Shown here piece after piece: positions 18,333 through 31,498 of a DNA stretch of 64,000 nucleotides. The stretch is from an uncultured Oceanospirillaceae bacterium. Lineage in GTDB: Bacteria > Pseudomonadota > Gammaproteobacteria > Pseudomonadales > Balneatricaceae. The first letter of the stretch is position 1. Every line of letters begins with the position of its first letter. The position numbers and the translations under genes were made by a program. The notes under the pieces are model-generated. The model saw nothing but the letters and a program-made list of their open reading frames with translations, did not search any database and was not told the origin of the DNA. The DNA is taken from positions 62,001-126,000 of the forward strand of contig CAKZPE010000021.1 in the NCBI GenBank assembly GCA_937138495.1, written 5' to 3'.

Positions 18333-18350
18333 ACTTATCTGGGGATAAGT
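18333..18350. promoter_or_regulatory. Short inverted repeat just upstream of the zipA promoter
   Basis: ACTTATC (18333-18339) and GATAAGT (18344-18350) form a seven-base inverted repeat around TGGG, ending four bases before the -35 box of the proposed zipA promoter. Position suits an operator or activator site. No specific regulator can be named. Confidence 0.35.
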
Positions 18351-18354
18351 TGTG

Positions 18355-18383
18355 TTGCAGGTGGGCATACTCAATCATAAAAT
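18355..18383 (+). promoter_or_regulatory. Predicted sigma70 promoter of zipA
   Basis: TTGCAG at 18355-18360 and TAAAAT at 18378-18383 are separated by exactly 17 bases, close to the sigma70 consensus. They lie 50 bases upstream of the zipA ATG, in the 229-base gap after the ccm operon. This would let zipA-ligA be expressed independently of ccm. Confidence 0.55.
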
Positions 18384-18432
18384 AGACACAGTTTATACAG
18401 TCTATTGTTTTTGCTAAGGGTCAGGTTCTTTG

Positions 18433-22460
<4,028 letters not shown>

Positions 22461-22673
22461 ATGATAATTCCTCATGATCAACTTGCCAGGGATACGTTGC
22501 TGAATCTTATTGAAGAGTTCGTCACCCGCGATGGCACTGATTACGGTGAGGCTGAAGTTGCGCTTCATGAGCGTGTTGCTCAGGTTGAAACCAGGCTCAT
22601 CAGTGGCGAGGTTGTCATCCTATTCAGTCAAAATACAGGCCTTTGTAATATAGTTTACCGCAACACTCTCTGA
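22461..22673 (+). CDS. YheU family (UPF0270) small protein
   Basis: A 70-residue acidic protein of the YheU/UPF0270 family, recognisable from MIIPHDQLARDTLLNLIEEF, VTRDGTDYG and GEVVILF. No molecular function is established. The start codon is immediately after the ligA stop, so it is probably read from the same transcript. Length matches the family. Confidence 0.85.
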   Translation: MIIPHDQLARDTLLNLIEEFVTRDGTDYGEAEVALHERVAQVETRLISGEVVILFSQNTGLCNIVYRNTL

Positions 22674-22690
22674 AATTTTGCGAGGTGCTT

Positions 22691-23332
22691 ATGGAACAGC
22701 TAGATCAGTTAATAACGCTGATTGCGTTGAGCATGGGCGTTGGCTGGGCCAGTGGGATTAATCTCTATGCGGCTATTCTTATGCTCGGGCTGATGTCTAA
22801 TATGGGGCATATGACGTTGCCACCGGGGCTGGAATTACTTGCTGATCCGATGGTGCTGATCGCGGCGGGCTTTATGTATTGCGTTGAGTTCTTTGCCGAC
22901 AAAGTGCCCGGCGTCGATACCGGATGGGATACTATACATACTTTCATCCGTATACCGGCCGGTGCGATTCTGGCTGCTGGGGCGATGGGGGAAGTGAATG
23001 GTGCTGCGATGGTGGCGGCAGGTCTGATTGGCGGGAGTATGGCTGCTACCAGCCATACTCTGAAAGCCGGCAGTCGGGTCCTGATTAATACTTCACCGGA
23101 GCCTGTATCCAACTGGCTGGCATCATTGTCTGAAGATATTTTAGTCATTGCCGGCCTGTGGGCAGCGCTTTCTCAACCGGTTGTCTTTCTGGTAGCTTTG
23201 CTTGCTTTTATTCTCTTTGCCGTCTGGCTTTTACCCCGAATCTGGGGAGGGATCAAAAAGGTATTTCGCTGGATATTTCCACGTGCAGAGTATGAACGTA
23301 ACGCGTCTGAGTCTTTAATGAAGATCAAATAG
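22691..23332 (+). CDS. DUF4126 domain membrane protein
   Basis: A 213-residue integral membrane protein has about five hydrophobic segments, with the DUF4126 pattern near the start (LSMGVGWASGINLYAAI). Glycine-rich helices (GAILAAGAMGEVNGAAMVAAGLIGG cut across two segments) and a basic C-terminal tail follow. Function is unknown. The ATG at 22691 has GAGG five bases upstream; a GTG at 22685 overlaps that site and is less likely. It converges with the CBS-domain gene across a short hairpin. Confidence 0.78.
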   Translation: MEQLDQLITLIALSMGVGWASGINLYAAILMLGLMSNMGHMTLPPGLELLADPMVLIAAGFMYCVEFFADKVPGVDTGWDTIHTFIRIPAGAILAAGAMGEVNGAAMVAAGLIGGSMAATSHTLKAGSRVLINTSPEPVSNWLASLSEDILVIAGLWAALSQPVVFLVALLAFILFAVWLLPRIWGGIKKVFRWIFPRAEYERNASESLMKIK

Positions 23333-23339
23333 GCAGGCA

Positions 23340-23354
23340 GGGGCTTATAGCCCC
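23340..23354. terminator. Short hairpin between convergent genes
   Basis: GGGGCT (23340-23345) and AGCCCC (23349-23354) form a six-base GC-rich stem around TAT, overlapping the stop of the CBS-domain gene and following the DUF4126 stop by 7 bases. No T-run is present on either strand. It could end both transcripts, weakly supported. Confidence 0.35.
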
Positions 23355-24016
23355 CGGCTGTCCAGCCATTCGTTGTTAATCAGTGATTGCAGCAGGTCTG
23401 TTCGCGTAACAATTCCTTTAATATCCCCTTCATCACTGACGATCGGAATGCAGGTGAGCTTTTGGTCCACACAGGTAACCGCCAGTTGCCGGATATTGGT
23501 TTCCGGGGTGGCTGTTACAACTTTTGTGTCATAGCAGCCGTCAATGCTGTCCTCAAGATCTTTACCCATCAGGGATGCTTTGCTGAGGGCTTGCATTAAC
23601 AGTATTTTGGTCACTACGCCAAGAAGTAGCCCCTGACCTGATAAAACGATCAGATGATCAATGCGCAGTTGTTGCATTTTATACAATGCAGAACGGATAG
23701 GGCTGCCCGCAAGAACGCTCTGTACCGGTTGTGACATGATTAACGCTGCCGGAATGTAACTGCGGGGTTCTGCCTCCGCGGGGTTGCTGCTGCGGGCCTG
23801 CTGATAGATGTTCGCTGCTTTTTGACGTGCCCTGGTATTGCTTTGCTGAGCGTCTTTATGCTGCGTAGCTGCCACCAGATCACGTTCGTGATCGGACTGT
23901 GTCGCTGTTTCCATGGAATGCGACAGATTTGTAAGTTGTTCTACACCCTTGGGTGGAAAGTTCGATCTGACAGGGGTCTGTATCCGATACCCCTGATCGT
24001 AAATGACCAGTGCCAT
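23345..24016 (-). CDS. CBS-domain pair protein
   Basis: The 223-residue cytoplasmic protein ends in two CBS motifs: residues about 95-150 (AALIMSQPVQSVLAGSPI ... RIDHLIVLSGQGLLLGVVT) and about 165-220 (TKVVTATPETNIRQLAV ... CIPIVSDEGDIKGIVTRTDL). CBS pairs bind adenosine nucleotides and regulate partner activity. The first 85 residues are hydrophilic with no recognised domain (MALVIYDQGYRIQTPVRSNF). It lies 36 bases downstream of mnmC on the same strand. No transporter or enzyme domain is attached, so its partner is unknown. Confidence 0.8.
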   Translation of the reverse strand: MALVIYDQGYRIQTPVRSNFPPKGVEQLTNLSHSMETATQSDHERDLVAATQHKDAQQSNTRARQKAANIYQQARSSNPAEAEPRSYIPAALIMSQPVQSVLAGSPIRSALYKMQQLRIDHLIVLSGQGLLLGVVTKILLMQALSKASLMGKDLEDSIDGCYDTKVVTATPETNIRQLAVTCVDQKLTCIPIVSDEGDIKGIVTRTDLLQSLINNEWLDSRGL

Positions 24017-24052
24017 ATGTCGGTCCGTTAGTTGTTTCCTATATGTATACCT

Positions 24053-26026
24053 CTATATCGTCCCTTTTTTCAAATTCTTAATGATAAAACGGCCCGGATT
24101 CATAACATTTATCAAATTTTTTTCCAGTCCTATAGGTGTCATATTGAGTATATCAGCTAATATCTCTCCACCAAGGGGGGCCGTTATCAATCCTTTTGAT
24201 CCATGTGCCAGGTTTACGTAGAGGCCGGAATGGTACTTTGCCTGACAATCAAAGCGCCATTTGCTGTCTTTGCGTAACCTGTCAAAGTCACAGACAAAGG
24301 CATCTATGTCGGGGGCTGCGCCGATGATAGGCAGATAGTCTGCAGAGGCACACCGGTGGCTTACCCGTCCATTGATACTGTTAGTATGAGTCGCAAAATG
24401 ATCTGTCAGTTCCGGTAAAACATCCTGAAGTTTTTTAAGGTTGCTCTGATGTTCGGTATCACGAATCTCATCGCTGGGTGTTTTGACATCAAAACTGGCG
24501 CCAAAACACCATTGGTTATCTAAAGGGGGAGATATATAACCTTCGCCGCAAATGACTGTGTTCAGCACAGGGGCTTCAGGAGTAAGAGGTTTGAGACTTA
24601 CCTGACCCCGGATCGGTTTTACCGGCAGATGGCTGAGTTGTTCAAAGCGTTTGCTTTCGCTGGCCCCGGCTACAACGACAATAGCCGACTGAGCAATGGA
24701 TGTGTTGTTGCTGTCGTACAGGTGCCAGATATCATCTTTACGGCTGATCCGTTCAATGCGTGTATTAAACCGGCATTGAATATTGGGGTGTTGCAGTAAG
24801 TAATTACACAGTCTGACCGGGCTGACCCAGCCTGCATCCGGGATATACAGCCCTGGGTGTGGGGTTGTCTGACCGGCAATGTCAGAAGCTTCTGCCGGGT
24901 CGACTGCACGGATCAGCGAGGCCGGGTAGTGTTTTTCCCGGATCAGTGCGTTCTGGCGCTGTACTTCTTTTTCGGTTGTGGCCAGTTGTAGCATGCCGCA
25001 CAGGTCCCAGATGTTATCTGCAGGTACATTATTCTTCAGGAAGTTCAGAGAGTGCAGGAAGCCCTGGAGATGTAACTGGCTACTGCTAATCGGTTTGGCA
25101 GGGAGTTTGGCATACAGTGCTCCCTGATGATTGCCTGAACCGGCCTGCGCAGCGTATGGGTGCTGGTCAATGACTTCAACTTGCCAACCTCTCCGGGCAA
25201 GGCTCCAGGCTGTGCAGCCGCCAGCAAGTCCTGCACCGATAACGATGGCATGTTTTTGATTCTTTGGGGTTGGTGGCGGCGTTAACCAGGGTAATCCATC
25301 CTTTTCAGGATTATTATCACCGAAGCGGCCGGTCAGCATTTCCCGTTTTGGGCCGAATCCCGGGATTTTTTTGATGTCGAATCCGGAGGATTGCAAGCTT
25401 TTACGTACCAGGCTTGCTGAGGTGAATGTGGCAAAGGTGGTTTCAGGATGGCTGAGCTTAGCCATTGTCTCAAACAGTTCTGTTTTCCACATGTCGGCAT
25501 TTTTTGAGGGAGCGAATCCGTCCAGAAACCAGGCATCGACCTTTGCCGTCATTTGGCCGTACATGGTAGTGGCATCGCCAAACATCAGCGTGAGGGTTAT
25601 TCTGCTGTTGTCCAGATTCAGACGGTGGATGCCATTGATGAGTGGCGGATACTGGCGGAGTAATTCCGGCAGTAATGGCTGGAATTCAGGCCAGATGTGC
25701 AGGGCTTTCTGAAGGTCTTCCCGGCTGAAAGGAAATCGCTCTGCACTGATATAATGAAGCTGTGCATTTTGCGGCGCGTGTTCTAGCCAGAGTTTCCATG
25801 TGCTGAGAAAATTCATGCCGCTGCCGAATCCGGTTTCTGCAATGACAAAGTGCTGGCCATCTGTCTGACGGAAACGTTCCTTCAGATTGTTTCCCTGGAG
25901 AAAAACATAGTCTGTTTCTTCCAGGCCATTTTCACTGTTGAAATATACATCTTCATACTGTGTTGAAAATGGCTGATTATCGCGCCACTGAAGCTTGGCA
26001 TCAGGGCAGGAGGTTTGTTGGCTCAT
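24053..26026 (-). CDS. mnmC: tRNA 5-methylaminomethyl-2-thiouridine biosynthesis bifunctional protein MnmC
   Basis: MnmC makes the last two steps of mnm5s2U34 in tRNA. The C-terminal FAD domain removes the carboxymethyl group from cmnm5(s2)U, and the N-terminal SAM domain methylates the product. The 657-residue protein shows the methyltransferase part first (FVIAETGFGSGMNFL, VDAWFLDGFAPSKNADMW). The flavin-binding GAGLAGGCTAWSLARRG begins near residue 268. Both halves are intact. It is divergent from ugd. Confidence 0.95.
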   Translation of the reverse strand: MSQQTSCPDAKLQWRDNQPFSTQYEDVYFNSENGLEETDYVFLQGNNLKERFRQTDGQHFVIAETGFGSGMNFLSTWKLWLEHAPQNAQLHYISAERFPFSREDLQKALHIWPEFQPLLPELLRQYPPLINGIHRLNLDNSRITLTLMFGDATTMYGQMTAKVDAWFLDGFAPSKNADMWKTELFETMAKLSHPETTFATFTSASLVRKSLQSSGFDIKKIPGFGPKREMLTGRFGDNNPEKDGLPWLTPPPTPKNQKHAIVIGAGLAGGCTAWSLARRGWQVEVIDQHPYAAQAGSGNHQGALYAKLPAKPISSSQLHLQGFLHSLNFLKNNVPADNIWDLCGMLQLATTEKEVQRQNALIREKHYPASLIRAVDPAEASDIAGQTTPHPGLYIPDAGWVSPVRLCNYLLQHPNIQCRFNTRIERISRKDDIWHLYDSNNTSIAQSAIVVVAGASESKRFEQLSHLPVKPIRGQVSLKPLTPEAPVLNTVICGEGYISPPLDNQWCFGASFDVKTPSDEIRDTEHQSNLKKLQDVLPELTDHFATHTNSINGRVSHRCASADYLPIIGAAPDIDAFVCDFDRLRKDSKWRFDCQAKYHSGLYVNLAHGSKGLITAPLGGEILADILNMTPIGLEKNLINVMNPGRFIIKNLKKGTI

Positions 26027-26122
26027 GTCAGGTGTTCTGCAGGGAAATTCGGATTAAAACGGGGAAACTATGGTACCATTTTCTGCCTTAAGAAGTGGTG
26101 CCAGCGTGAGTAAGTATGCATT

Positions 26123-26149
26123 TTGAAGATATATATCAATTTGTATGAT
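26123..26149 (+). promoter_or_regulatory. Possible promoter for ugd
   Basis: TTGAAG (26123-26128) and TATGAT (26144-26149) resemble sigma70 boxes but are only 15 bases apart. They lie in the 177-base divergent gap between mnmC and ugd, 55 bases before the ugd ATG. The boxes are reasonable; the spacing is short. Confidence 0.3.
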
Positions 26150-26203
26150 TTCAGCGTCTCGCGATAAGAGCCGAAATGGATTTTGTTATTAGGATTTGAG
26201 TGT

Positions 26204-27370
26204 ATGAAAATTGCGGTAGCCGGAACCGGTTATGTGGGGTTATCGAATGCGTTGTTACTGGCGCAACATAACGAAGTGGTTGCACTGGATATTGTGGCAG
26301 AGCGGGTTGAATTACTGAATAACCGACAGGCGCCCATTGTTGATACTGAGATTGAATCATTTTTACAGGATGGCTGCCTGAATTTTTCGGCCACGCTGGA
26401 TAAGCAGTCGGCTTACGCGAATGCTGACTTTGTCATTATTGCGACTCCGACGGATTATGATCCGGAAACTAATTACTTCAATACCAGTTCTGTTGAGAGC
26501 GTTGTCCGTGATGTAATGGCGCTTAATCCTGATGCGGTGATGGTGATTAAGTCTACCGTTCCGGTTGGTTTTACCGCCCGCCTGAAAGAAGAAACCGGGT
26601 GTGAAAAGGTCATGTTTTCACCGGAGTTTTTACGGGAAGGTAAGGCGTTATACGATAATTTATACCCTTCCCGGATTATTGTCGGTGAGCGTTCCGCCCG
26701 GGCTGAAACATTTGCAGCATTGCTGCAGGCTGGTGCGCATAAAGAGAATATTGATACACTTTTTACGGATTCAACTGAGGCCGAAGCGGTTAAGTTGTTT
26801 TCTAATACGTATCTGGCCATGCGGGTGGCATATTTTAATGAGCTGGATTCTTATGCCGAGAGTCATGGGCTTAACAGCGAGCAGATTATCCAGGGGGTAG
26901 GACTTGACCCCCGGATTGGTGACCATTACAACAATCCGTCTTTCGGATACGGCGGTTATTGCTTACCGAAAGATACCAAGCAATTACTGGCCAACTTTAA
27001 AGATGTGCCAAGCAATATTATCCGGGCAATCGTTGATGCCAATACAACCCGCAAGGACTTTGTTGCGGATTCAGTTATTTCCCGCTTTCCTGATGTGGTG
27101 GGTATCTACCGGTTAGTTATGAAAGCCGGTTCCGATAACTTCCGGGCCTCTGCTATTCAGGGCATTATGAAACGGATAAAGGCGAAAGGGATTGAGGTTG
27201 TGGTGTATGAACCCACGCTTGAGGAAGAAACCTTTTTCCATTCCCGTGTGGTCAGGGATCTGGATTAGTTCAAACAAATATCTGATGTTGTCGTTGCAAA
27301 CCGCTTATCTGATGATATTACTGATATTTCCGATAAGGTGTATACGCGGGACTTATTTGGAAGTGATTAA
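26204..27370 (+). pseudogene. ugd: UDP-glucose 6-dehydrogenase interrupted by an in-frame amber codon
   Basis: Ugd oxidises UDP-glucose to UDP-glucuronate with NAD+. From ATG 26204 the frame gives 354 residues with the NAD fold ([18 protein letters not shown]), the catalytic Cys loop ([15 protein letters not shown]) and strong similarity to E. coli Ugd as I recall it. A TAG at 27266-27268 stops it after RVVRDLD. The same frame then continues with [15 protein letters not shown] and ends [11 protein letters not shown] before TAA at 27368-27370. Counting the amber as one residue gives 388, the E. coli length. The enzyme core survives, so a shorter active product (26204-27268) is possible. Mutation, sequencing error and suppression cannot be separated from sequence. 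Confidence 0.88.
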
Positions 27371-27372
27371 TC

Positions 27373-27400
27373 AAAAAAGGCCTCATCAGAGGCCTTTTTT
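27373..27400. terminator. Bidirectional intrinsic terminator
   Basis: AAAAAAGGCCTC (27373-27384), loop ATCA, and GAGGCCTTTTTT (27389-27400) form a 12-bp stem with a T-run on both strands. It starts 2 bases after the ancestral ugd stop (TAA at 27368-27370), and 102 bases after the amber. It lies downstream of the convergent yejE gene as well. That its position suits the ancestral stop supports the reading that ugd originally ended at 27370. Confidence 0.92.
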
Positions 27401-27424
27401 ATGTCTGTGACCCGTCCTGAATAA

Positions 27425-28573
27425 TCAGTTACGGTAAGGATCTGCCGCATCTCTGAGACCGTCACCCATAAAGTTGAAGGCAAGGATTACCAAAATGACC
27501 GGTACCACGGGCAACATCAGCCATGGGTAAACCGCAACGTTGTTAATGTTTTGCGCTTCATTGAGTAGCACGCCCCAGCTGGTGATCGGTGGCCGTAAGC
27601 CCAGTCCCAGAAATGACAGGGCTGTCTCACCCAGTATCATGGCCGGAATGGATAATGATGCTGACGCTACCAGATGACTGAAAAAGCTGGGCAGCATGTG
27701 ACGGGTGATGATACGGGAGGGTTTAGCTCCCATCAGAATGGCAGCAGTTGTATAGTCTTCTTCCCGCAGGGCAAGTATTTTAGAGCGCACAGCCCGTGCG
27801 AGCCCTGTCCAGTCAAGCATGGCAAGTATCAGAGTGATGCCAAAGAAGATCCACAGTGGACTCCAGTTCAGAGGAAGCAAGGCTGAGAGGGCCATCCACA
27901 GAGGTAATTCCGGAAATGAACGGATGATCTCTGTGACCCGCTGAACGCTGCTGTCGATCCAGCCGCCATAGAAGCCTGCAAGTCCTCCTAAGGTTAACCC
28001 CATAACAAAACTGAGTATGATACCGATCAGGCCGATTGTTAACGAGATGCGGGCACCATAGATAATGCGCGACAGCATGTCATGGCCCAGTCTGTCTGTA
28101 CCTAACAGGTATAAGCTGCCTGGCGCATCAACACACATCAGATGAGTATTACCGCTGAATGTATCCCAGAGCTTGTAATCATCTCCTTCGCAAAAGAACT
28201 GCACTGGATATTTTTGGGTTCGGTCTTCTGAATATTCGCGGATCAGCTTGTCCATATTGAGCTGATATGACCAGCCGTAGACATAGGGCCCGACGAATTT
28301 TCCTTCATCAAACCAGTAAACTGATTGTGGAGGCGAGTAGATTTTATCCGTATGCCGGGTGTCCAGTGCGTAGGGTGCAAAGAACTCCGCAAAAAAAGCA
28401 ACGCCGTAAGTCAGGATCAGAAATATTGCTGAGAGCATTGCGATCCGGTGGCGTTTAAATTTCCACCAGATCAGCTTCCACTGAGACGCCAGAAAGAATT
28501 TTTCCTGCTCAGGGCTGAGGGCGCTGGTGGCGTGGGGATCAAAAGGTTTATCGCTGACCCAGTGCTGACTCAT
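27425..28573 (-). CDS. yejE: Peptide ABC transporter permease, YejE type
   Basis: This is an inner-membrane permease of the DppC/OppC class. The 382-residue protein has an N-terminal membrane helix after a cytoplasmic stretch (RIAMLSAIFLILTYGVAFFAEF). A long periplasmic insert follows, then five helices with the EAA-type loop (ILMGAKPSRIITRHMLP) that contacts the ATPase. The long insert and the ending NFMGDGLRDAADPYRN are typical of YejE. It overlaps yejB by four bases and is the last gene of the transporter operon. In enterobacteria YejABEF imports peptides including microcin C. Confidence 0.9.
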   Translation of the reverse strand: MSQHWVSDKPFDPHATSALSPEQEKFFLASQWKLIWWKFKRHRIAMLSAIFLILTYGVAFFAEFFAPYALDTRHTDKIYSPPQSVYWFDEGKFVGPYVYGWSYQLNMDKLIREYSEDRTQKYPVQFFCEGDDYKLWDTFSGNTHLMCVDAPGSLYLLGTDRLGHDMLSRIIYGARISLTIGLIGIILSFVMGLTLGGLAGFYGGWIDSSVQRVTEIIRSFPELPLWMALSALLPLNWSPLWIFFGITLILAMLDWTGLARAVRSKILALREEDYTTAAILMGAKPSRIITRHMLPSFFSHLVASASLSIPAMILGETALSFLGLGLRPPITSWGVLLNEAQNINNVAVYPWLMLPVVPVILVILAFNFMGDGLRDAADPYRN

Positions 28574-29568
28574 CGCTGCGCACCTCCCTGTAAACGGATC
28601 CGGGGATCAAGCATGGCGAGCAGAATGTCTGAAACCAGTACACCGACAACGGTCAGGGCCGCCAGAAACATCAGGAATGAGCCTGCCAGATACATATCCT
28701 GGCTTTGCAGGGCCGCAAGGAGAATTGGCCCTGTAGTCGGCAAAGATAATACAACCGCTACAACTTCTGCCCCGGATATTATGCTGGGTAACAGGCTGCC
28801 GATATCGGCGATAAAAAAGTTCATTGAAAGGCGTAGTGGGTACTTAACAAGCAGGCGGGTTTCCCCGAGGCCTTTGGCACGACCGGTCACCACATAAGGT
28901 TTACGTAGTTCATCCATCAGATTGGCACGCAAGCGACGAATCATTCCTGCTGTTCCCGATGTACCGATAACCAGTACCGGGATCCACAGGTGCTCCAGTA
29001 CGGATTTAACTTTCGCCCAACTCCAGTCCTGATCCATAAACTCCGGGTCCATTAAGCCGCCGATGGACGTGCCGAAATAACGATTAGCCAGATATAGCAT
29101 CACCAGTGCAAGGAGGAAGTTAGGCGTGGCTAAACCTAAAAACCCCACTAATGTCAGACTGTAATCGCTCCAGCTATAGGGGTGTGTGGCGGAATACATA
29201 CCGATAGGAAAGGCGATTAGCCAGGTAACAAGAATAGTGAAGAAAGAAACGATAATGGTGAGCCACATTTTATCGCCAATGACTTCTGCAACCGGCAGAT
29301 TGTATTCAAAGGAATAGCCTAAATCACCCTGTACAAAGCCGGTTATCCAGACCAGATACTGCTCCCAGAACGGTTTGTCGAGGCCGTATTCATGGCGCAG
29401 AAACTCGATTTTCTGGGGATCAATACTTTCTCCCTGGCTTTCAAGCTCAGCGATGTGGCTTTCAAGATAGTCGCCTGGTGGGAGCTGAATGATGATAAAT
29501 ACCAGCGCGCTGATGACGACCAGCGTTGGAATCATTACCAGAAAGCGTTTGAGTAAATACTTCAGCAT
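28570..29568 (-). CDS. yejB: Peptide ABC transporter permease, YejB type
   Basis: This is a DppB/OppB-class permease. The 332-residue protein has an N-terminal helix (FLVMIPTLVVISALVFIIIQLPPGDYL), a periplasmic segment with the DppB-type GLDKPFWEQYLVWI, and five further helices. The ATPase-contact loop is VVTGRAKGLGETRLLVKYPLR. It pairs with YejE as a heterodimeric channel. It lies 40 bases downstream of the solute-binding protein gene. Similar permeases serve dipeptides and nickel, so the peptide substrate is inferred from the gene set. Confidence 0.9.
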   Translation of the reverse strand: MLKYLLKRFLVMIPTLVVISALVFIIIQLPPGDYLESHIAELESQGESIDPQKIEFLRHEYGLDKPFWEQYLVWITGFVQGDLGYSFEYNLPVAEVIGDKMWLTIIVSFFTILVTWLIAFPIGMYSATHPYSWSDYSLTLVGFLGLATPNFLLALVMLYLANRYFGTSIGGLMDPEFMDQDWSWAKVKSVLEHLWIPVLVIGTSGTAGMIRRLRANLMDELRKPYVVTGRAKGLGETRLLVKYPLRLSMNFFIADIGSLLPSIISGAEVVAVVLSLPTTGPILLAALQSQDMYLAGSFLMFLAALTVVGVLVSDILLAMLDPRIRLQGGAQR

Positions 29569-29608
29569 AGATCCGTTACCCGCTGATCAGGTGAGTAAGA
29601 TGGTTGAT

Positions 29609-31498
29609 TCATTCAGCATCCTTATAGAAAAAGCCGGCCATGTTGTGAATACCGAAATACGCACCCGGGTCCCAGTTGTAGAAAGCATTTTCTGGCACAT
29701 TCATCAGGTTTTCATTCACAACCATTGGCTGCAGTACGCCACTGACCAGGCCAATGGAGAAGACCTGATCCGCATGGATCGCAAGCATCCGGTTCCATAT
29801 TCTGGCCTGTTCTTCTTCAGAAGTAGCCATGCTCCACTTGTTATTCAGGGTGACCAGCTCCTGTACTTCCGGCATTTTGGAGGGTTTACCTTTACCTGTT
29901 TCGTAATACCGTCCCCACTGGGGCCACTGGTACTGATCCTGCCGTGTAGGGGCCATCTGAGACGGACTCATGCTGGCAACCGGCACACCATTGGGCAGAC
30001 CATACCAGGCGGACATTATCGCTTCACCGGAGAACACGCGGTTACGTAACACTTCCCGCTGAGTCGGTTTAACATACATCTGCACGCCAATTCGCTTCCA
30101 ACTGTCTTCTACCAGTGAAAGCACGTCTGTTTCTTCAGTACTTTCACCGGCGGTCTGCACCAGAATTTCCATAGGGTTGCCATCAGGAAGCAGACGAATT
30201 CCCCGCGCATCGCGCTTTGTCAGGCCTATTTCATCCAGTAACTGATTGGCCGCCTCTGTATTAAAGTCACTCCAGGCGGTGGCGTACTCTGATTTAAACA
30301 GTGGGCAGCTTGGCAAAACGGTGTTGGCCATATCTTTGGCCAGCCCGAAATACACCACCTGATTTATCTCGTTTCGGTTAACCGCCATGGATAGCGCGCG
30401 GCGGAAACTGACATCCTGCATTAACGTGCGCCATTGCGGGTCTTTAGCATTCATATTCGGGTACAGAGCAATCTGAGCACCGCGGCCGGTTTCCCAGAGG
30501 TTGACCTGATAGTGGCCGTTTTCTTCGCCCTCTTTGAGGAAGGTGTAGTTATCCAGTCGCAGGTAGCGGGCCTGAAGATCCACTTCACCGGAGCCTGCTT
30601 TTGCCGGAATCAGTCCGGCGGAAGCCAGATTAATTTCAATCTCATCAATATAAGGTAGTTGCTGGCCGTTAGGGTCTACCCGGTGAAAATAAGGGTTACG
30701 TTTAAAAATAAACCGTTCAGCCGGTGGGCGGGTGGTATTTATCCAGGGCTGAAGGCTGGGGAGGTCCGGGTTAGTGAGTTTATATTGCCGGCCCTTACTG
30801 ACAAAAAGTCCCCGCCAGTTGCGTTTATGTGCGTCTTCAGTCAGTTGGGTTAGTACTTCCGGTGTCTGGTAACTTGCATGATACTGTTTCATATAATGCG
30901 CCGGCATATAAATAAACAGCGGGCGGGGACCTGCCAGTGCTGGCAGGAAATATGGGTTTGGTGTGCTCCAGGAATACTGTACCGTGTATTCATCGATGAC
31001 TTTAAAAGTCGGTTTTTCTTTTTGTGATAACAGATCCTTAGGAGGGCCGAACGGAGACAGTGTTTCATTACTGGCGATATCTTCCCAGTAGAAGCGGAAA
31101 TCTTCGGATGTAAAAGGTGTGCCGTCTGACCAGCGCATCCCCGGGCGCAGGTGTAAGGTAAAAATACGGCCTTTTTCAATTTCGACTTTTTTCAGTATAT
31201 CTGCCCGTAGCTGAAGCTGATCATCGTAGCCGACCAGCCGTGAATAGCCGAAGGCAACCATCAGGCGAATATCTTTGGCTTTCGCCATCAGCATACGGAT
31301 CTTACCGCCATACTGACCGGTTTCTTTGTCGAAAAAAGACGGGTTGGCGGGAGAGTCGGGTAAGCGCTCTGCCATTGGCGGCAGTGTCCCGCTGGTGACC
31401 TGTTCAGAAAAAAACGGGATCGGCTGTAACTGAGCAAAAGCCGGGTTTGCTATGCAGCACGCCGTTAACAGGATGGGGGACAGATATTTATGGAACAT
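29609..31498 (-). CDS. yejA: Peptide ABC transporter substrate-binding protein, YejA type
   Basis: This is a periplasmic binding protein of the SBP_bac_5 family. The 629-residue precursor starts with a signal peptide (YLSPILLTACCIANPAFAQ). The family pattern LRPGMRWSDGTPFTSEDFRF lies near residue 110. The size is large for the family, as in YejA. It captures peptides and hands them to YejBE. The start overlaps the yejF stop by one base, so the ATPase gene is first in this operon, unlike the E. coli order yejABEF. Exact ligand unknown. Confidence 0.9.
   Translation of the reverse strand: MFHKYLSPILLTACCIANPAFAQLQPIPFFSEQVTSGTLPPMAERLPDSPANPSFFDKETGQYGGKIRMLMAKAKDIRLMVAFGYSRLVGYDDQLQLRADILKKVEIEKGRIFTLHLRPGMRWSDGTPFTSEDFRFYWEDIASNETLSPFGPPKDLLSQKEKPTFKVIDEYTVQYSWSTPNPYFLPALAGPRPLFIYMPAHYMKQYHASYQTPEVLTQLTEDAHKRNWRGLFVSKGRQYKLTNPDLPSLQPWINTTRPPAERFIFKRNPYFHRVDPNGQQLPYIDEIEINLASAGLIPAKAGSGEVDLQARYLRLDNYTFLKEGEENGHYQVNLWETGRGAQIALYPNMNAKDPQWRTLMQDVSFRRALSMAVNRNEINQVVYFGLAKDMANTVLPSCPLFKSEYATAWSDFNTEAANQLLDEIGLTKRDARGIRLLPDGNPMEILVQTAGESTEETDVLSLVEDSWKRIGVQMYVKPTQREVLRNRVFSGEAIMSAWYGLPNGVPVASMSPSQMAPTRQDQYQWPQWGRYYETGKGKPSKMPEVQELVTLNNKWSMATSEEEQARIWNRMLAIHADQVFSIGLVSGVLQPMVVNENLMNVPENAFYNWDPGAYFGIHNMAGFFYKDAE

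Noticed and set aside
18333-18350. TTATC-type palindrome considered as a DnaA box or origin element
   Set aside because: It reads TTATCCCC rather than the TTATCCACA consensus, is single, and no origin genes are nearby.
28448-30049. Plus-strand frames of 149 and 186 codons opposite yejE, yejB and yejA
   Set aside because: No domain and no ribosome site; the transporter frames are conserved and contiguous.
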